A stretch of DNA of 6,999 nt. Origin: an uncultured Flavobacteriaceae bacterium (GTDB lineage Bacteria > Bacteroidota > Bacteroidia > Flavobacteriales > Flavobacteriaceae). Below the pieces are notes generated by a model. That model had not been told where the DNA came from. It was given only the letters and a program-made list of their open reading frames with translations, and did no database searches. Each line of letters opens with the position of its first letter. The first letter of the stretch is position 1. This document shows, in pieces, positions 4,538-6,999 of this stretch. The position numbers were made by a program, and so were the translations under genes. The DNA lies in NCBI GenBank assembly GCA_938074515.1, contig CALJFV010000018.1:1-6999 (forward strand), given 5' to 3'.

Positions 4538-6999
4538 ATGCGTTTTACCTTACTTTTTGTTCTGGTTACGAGCCTTCTTTTTCCTTTGCCGCAATCCAAT
4601 GCACAAACCGATGGTTCTGAAATTTTTAAAAACTTTAAACCGCGCGAAATTGGTCCAGGAGGTATGTCTGGTCGGGTCACCGCTATTGATGTTGTTTTGA
4701 CCCAGCCTGATGTAATCTATGCCGGAACAGCCTCTGGAGGAGTATGGAAAACTACAGGGGGTGGACAAACTTGGACCCCTGTTTTTGAGCATGAGGCGAC
4801 GGCTTCCATTGGTGCTTTAACTGTGGACCAAAGTAATCCATCCATCGTTTGGGTCGGAACGGGAGAAGGAAATCCCCGGAATAGTCTGAACGGTGGAAAA
4901 GGCGTTTATAAATCCTTGGATGGCGGCCGGAGTTGGCAACTCATGGGATTAGAAGCCACTAGAAATATTCATCGCATTATTGTCGACCCTCGGGACTCCA
5001 ATACGGTATACGTGGGGGCCATAGGTTCTCCTTGGGGCGCACATCCCGAGCGTGGTGTATTTAAAACTACGGACGGAGGGAAAACATGGACTCATGTTTT
5101 AAAAACCAATCATCACTCCGGCATCGCTGATATGGTTATGGACCCGACTAATCCAAATAAAATAGTCGCAGCCATGTGGGAACATTATAGAGAACCTTGG
5201 TATTTTAAATCAGGTGGTTCGGGCTCTGGACTCTATATAACCCATGATGGTGGTGATAACTGGGAAAAAATAACGGACAAAGAAGGCTTGCCAAAGGGTG
5301 ACCTAGGCCGAATTGGTCTGGCCATAGCCCCGAGTAATCCGGACCGTGTATACGCCTTGATTGAAGCAAAAAAAAATGGTCTTTACGTCAGTGAAGATGG
5401 AGGCGAATCCTGGAATTTGGTCAATGACAAAAATGATATTGGAAATCGTCCTTTTTATTATTCTGATATTTTTGTTGATCCTACAAACGAGTACAAAGTC
5501 TATTCAGTCTTTACTTATGTCAACGTATCTATTGATGGTGGAAAGAATTTTGAGCAGCTCATGCCAGCTTACGGCGTTGATAACGGCGTCCATCCAGACC
5601 ATCACGCTTGGTGGATCCACCCGACAAACGGAAAATTCATGCTCGATGGGAATGATGGCGGGTTAAATCTAACGCGAGATGGCGGCAAAACTTGGCGCTT
5701 TATGGGCAATATTCCCGTGGGTCAATTTTATCATATCGCGGCCGATATGGAAATCCCTTACAATGTCTACGGCGGCATGCAGGATAACGGCAGCTGGCGA
5801 GGCCCTGCTTACGTTTGGAAACGTCAAGGCATCCGCAACAGTTATTGGCAAGAAATCTCATTTGGTGATGGTTTTGATGTCGTTCCTGATCCGGAAGATT
5901 CCAGATTTGGTTGGAGCATGAGTCAAGAGGGCTATGTGTCACGTTACGATTACCTCACTGGCAATAATTATCTGGTCCGCCCTACCCACCCAGACCCCAA
6001 GGTGCGCTTACGTTTCAACTGGAACAGTGCCATTAATATTGACCCCTTGAATCCAAAAACCCTTTATTTCGGCTCTCAATTTGTCCACAAAAGCACGGAT
6101 AAGGGCCTAACCTGGAGCATAATCTCCCCGGATTTAACCACCAATGATCCAGAAAAACAAAAACAAGACGAAAGCGGAGGGCTTACTATGGATGCTACAG
6201 GGGCAGAAAACCACACCACGATATTGGTGATAGAACCCTCTGTTTTGAATCCGGCCATTCTTTGGGTGGGTACAGATGACGGACGTGTTCACTTATCGCA
6301 AAATGGTGGTGGGTCTTGGCAAAGTCTAGAAAACAATATTAAAGAATTGCCCAAAGGCAGTTGGATCACACAAATTAAAGCCTCAAATAAAAACCCTGGC
6401 ACTGCCCTTTTGGTAGCCAATGATTACAGAAGACTCAATGACGGCGTATATGTTTTTAAGACTAAAGATTATGGAAAATCTTGGCGACGTTTAGTGGAAG
6501 ATAAAGACGTTGGGAGTTTTGCTTTGAGTATCGTTGAAGATCCTGAGACGGAACAATTGCTCTTTTTGGGGACTGACGACGGCCTGTACTATTCTATAGA
6601 CGCTGGAGAAACTTGGAGTAAATTCAACCAAGACTTTCCCACAGTGCCCGTTAATGATTTACTGATTCATCCGAGAGAACACGATTTAGTCATCGGGACT
6701 TTTGGCCGATCAATATGGGTTTTGGATGACATCCGTCCGCTGCGTGCCTTGGCAAAAGATAAAAATATAGTCAAGCAAGCTTTAAGCCTTTTTGAACCCC
6801 CACAAGGCTATCAAGTCGCCTATCAACAACCTACGGGCTCTCGATTTGGGGCAGATGCCTTGTTTCAGGGCGAAAATCGACCCTCAGGGGTGGCCTTTAG
6901 CTATTGGATTAATACGGCTGAGGTGAAAAAAATTATGGACACTGCCCAGGATACTGCAGAAGGAAAAAAATCCAAGGACTCTTTATTTTTGAAAATTTA
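4538..6999 (+). CDS. Exported Asp-box (BNR/Vps10-like) beta-propeller protein, 3'-truncated
   Basis: A large exported protein, open for 820 codons from ATG 4538 to the window end with no stop. Signal peptide 1-22 (MRFTLLFVLVTSLLFPLPQS then NA), cleavage before Gln23. Residues ~35-700 are beta-propeller blades marked by eleven Asp-box motifs (S/T-x-D-x-G-x-T-W) at 72, 126, 177, 235, 285, 331, 379, 519, 587, 642 and 686. Between 387 and 518 lies a conserved stretch without Asp boxes: VGQFYHIAADMEIPYNVYGG, QDNGSWRGP, RFNWNSAINIDP. Other family marks are GAENHTT, WVGTDDGRV and GTFGRSIWVLDD at the end of the propeller. After ~760 a C-terminal module begins (FQGENRPSGVAFSYWI) with a Lys-rich insert before the edge. 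Such proteins are often labelled glycosyl hydrolase or sortilin/Vps10-domain, usually ~1000-1100 aa; I see no glycosidase active site, and the ligand is unknown. Adjacency to two exported peptidases hints at a role with extracellular peptides, but this is inference. Confidence 0.88.
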   Translation, partial: MRFTLLFVLVTSLLFPLPQSNAQTDGSEIFKNFKPREIGPGGMSGRVTAIDVVLTQPDVIYAGTASGGVWKTTGGGQTWTPVFEHEATASIGALTVDQSNPSIVWVGTGEGNPRNSLNGGKGVYKSLDGGRSWQLMGLEATRNIHRIIVDPRDSNTVYVGAIGSPWGAHPERGVFKTTDGGKTWTHVLKTNHHSGIADMVMDPTNPNKIVAAMWEHYREPWYFKSGGSGSGLYITHDGGDNWEKITDKEGLPKGDLGRIGLAIAPSNPDRVYALIEAKKNGLYVSEDGGESWNLVNDKNDIGNRPFYYSDIFVDPTNEYKVYSVFTYVNVSIDGGKNFEQLMPAYGVDNGVHPDHHAWWIHPTNGKFMLDGNDGGLNLTRDGGKTWRFMGNIPVGQFYHIAADMEIPYNVYGGMQDNGSWRGPAYVWKRQGIRNSYWQEISFGDGFDVVPDPEDSRFGWSMSQEGYVSRYDYLTGNNYLVRPTHPDPKVRLRFNWNSAINIDPLNPKTLYFGSQFVHKSTDKGLTWSIISPDLTTNDPEKQKQDESGGLTMDATGAENHTTILVIEPSVLNPAILWVGTDDGRVHLSQNGGGSWQSLENNIKELPKGSWITQIKASNKNPGTALLVANDYRRLNDGVYVFKTKDYGKSWRRLVEDKDVGSFALSIVEDPETEQLLFLGTDDGLYYSIDAGETWSKFNQDFPTVPVNDLLIHPREHDLVIGTFGRSIWVLDDIRPLRALAKDKNIVKQALSLFEPPQGYQVAYQQPTGSRFGADALFQGENRPSGVAFSYWINTAEVKKIMDTAQDTAEGKKSKDSLFLKI
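4751..6616 (+). repeat. Eleven degenerate Asp-box coding repeats
   Basis: Protein-level repeats within the propeller gene, read directly from the frame. Starts of the 24-nt units are 4751 (TTGGGQTW), 4913 (SLDGGRSW), 5066 (TTDGGKTW), 5240 (THDGGDNW), 5390 (SEDGGESW), 5528 (SIDGGKNF), 5672 (TRDGGKTW), 6092 (STDKGLTW), 6296 (SQNGGGSW), 6461 (TKDYGKSW) and 6593 (SIDAGETW). Spacing is 46-58 codons in the first block of seven, then 140 codons without a box, then 44-68 codons in the last four. The first unit has Gly for the Asp and the ninth has Asn. Codons differ between units, so these are old structural repeats of propeller blades and not recent DNA duplications. Confidence 0.85.

Noticed and set aside
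4443..4843. Shared 13-mer AAAGTAATCCATC before and inside the propeller gene
   Set aside because: One 13-base match in a 7-kb A/T-rich window is within chance expectation, and the second copy lies in coding sequence.
5361..5942. Overlapping short open frames on both strands within the propeller gene
   Set aside because: They lie inside an uninterrupted 820-codon frame with strong family motifs and have no recognisable products themselves.

Overview
The window looks like chromosomal DNA from a member of the Bacteroidota (Flavobacteriia/Saprospiria-like). Three lines of evidence point there. Three consecutive exported proteins have short Sec signal peptides ending in '-A|Q'. Start codons follow A/T-rich leaders with no clear Shine-Dalgarno. 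The first gene has the long acyl-CoA dehydrogenase form, with a C-terminal extension, that is common in this phylum. The assignment is by family resemblance only; there is no rRNA or other marker gene here. All four genes are on the + strand, tightly packed, and I see no mobile element, CRISPR array, tRNA or rRNA.

Layout. (1) 2-1195: C-terminal two thirds of a fatty acyl-CoA dehydrogenase, cut by the left edge; the reading frame is open to the first bases. (2) 1302-1331: a strong rho-independent terminator that closes the lipid-oxidation unit and sits directly against the start of the next gene. (3) 1333-2700: an exported M28-family zinc peptidase with a C-terminal fibronectin-III-like domain. 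(4) 2753-4432: an exported M1-family zinc aminopeptidase, 52 nt downstream and probably co-transcribed. (5) 4433-4537: an intergenic leader with a small hairpin and an A/T-rich possible promoter region. (6) 4538-6999: a very large exported beta-propeller protein with eleven Asp-box (BNR/Vps10-like) repeats, open for 820 codons and cut by the right edge.

How the genes relate. The dehydrogenase belongs to cytoplasmic beta-oxidation and is separated from the rest by the terminator. The two peptidases are both predicted exported exopeptidases, so together they plausibly trim peptides outside the cytoplasm for amino-acid scavenging. The propeller protein is also exported, but its ligand is unknown and its link to the peptidases is only adjacency.

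I found no convincing new multi-gene system. The most useful second looks are the terminator abutting the M28 start codon, the altered metal-ligand positions of the M28 enzyme, and the irregular two-block Asp-box layout of the propeller protein.
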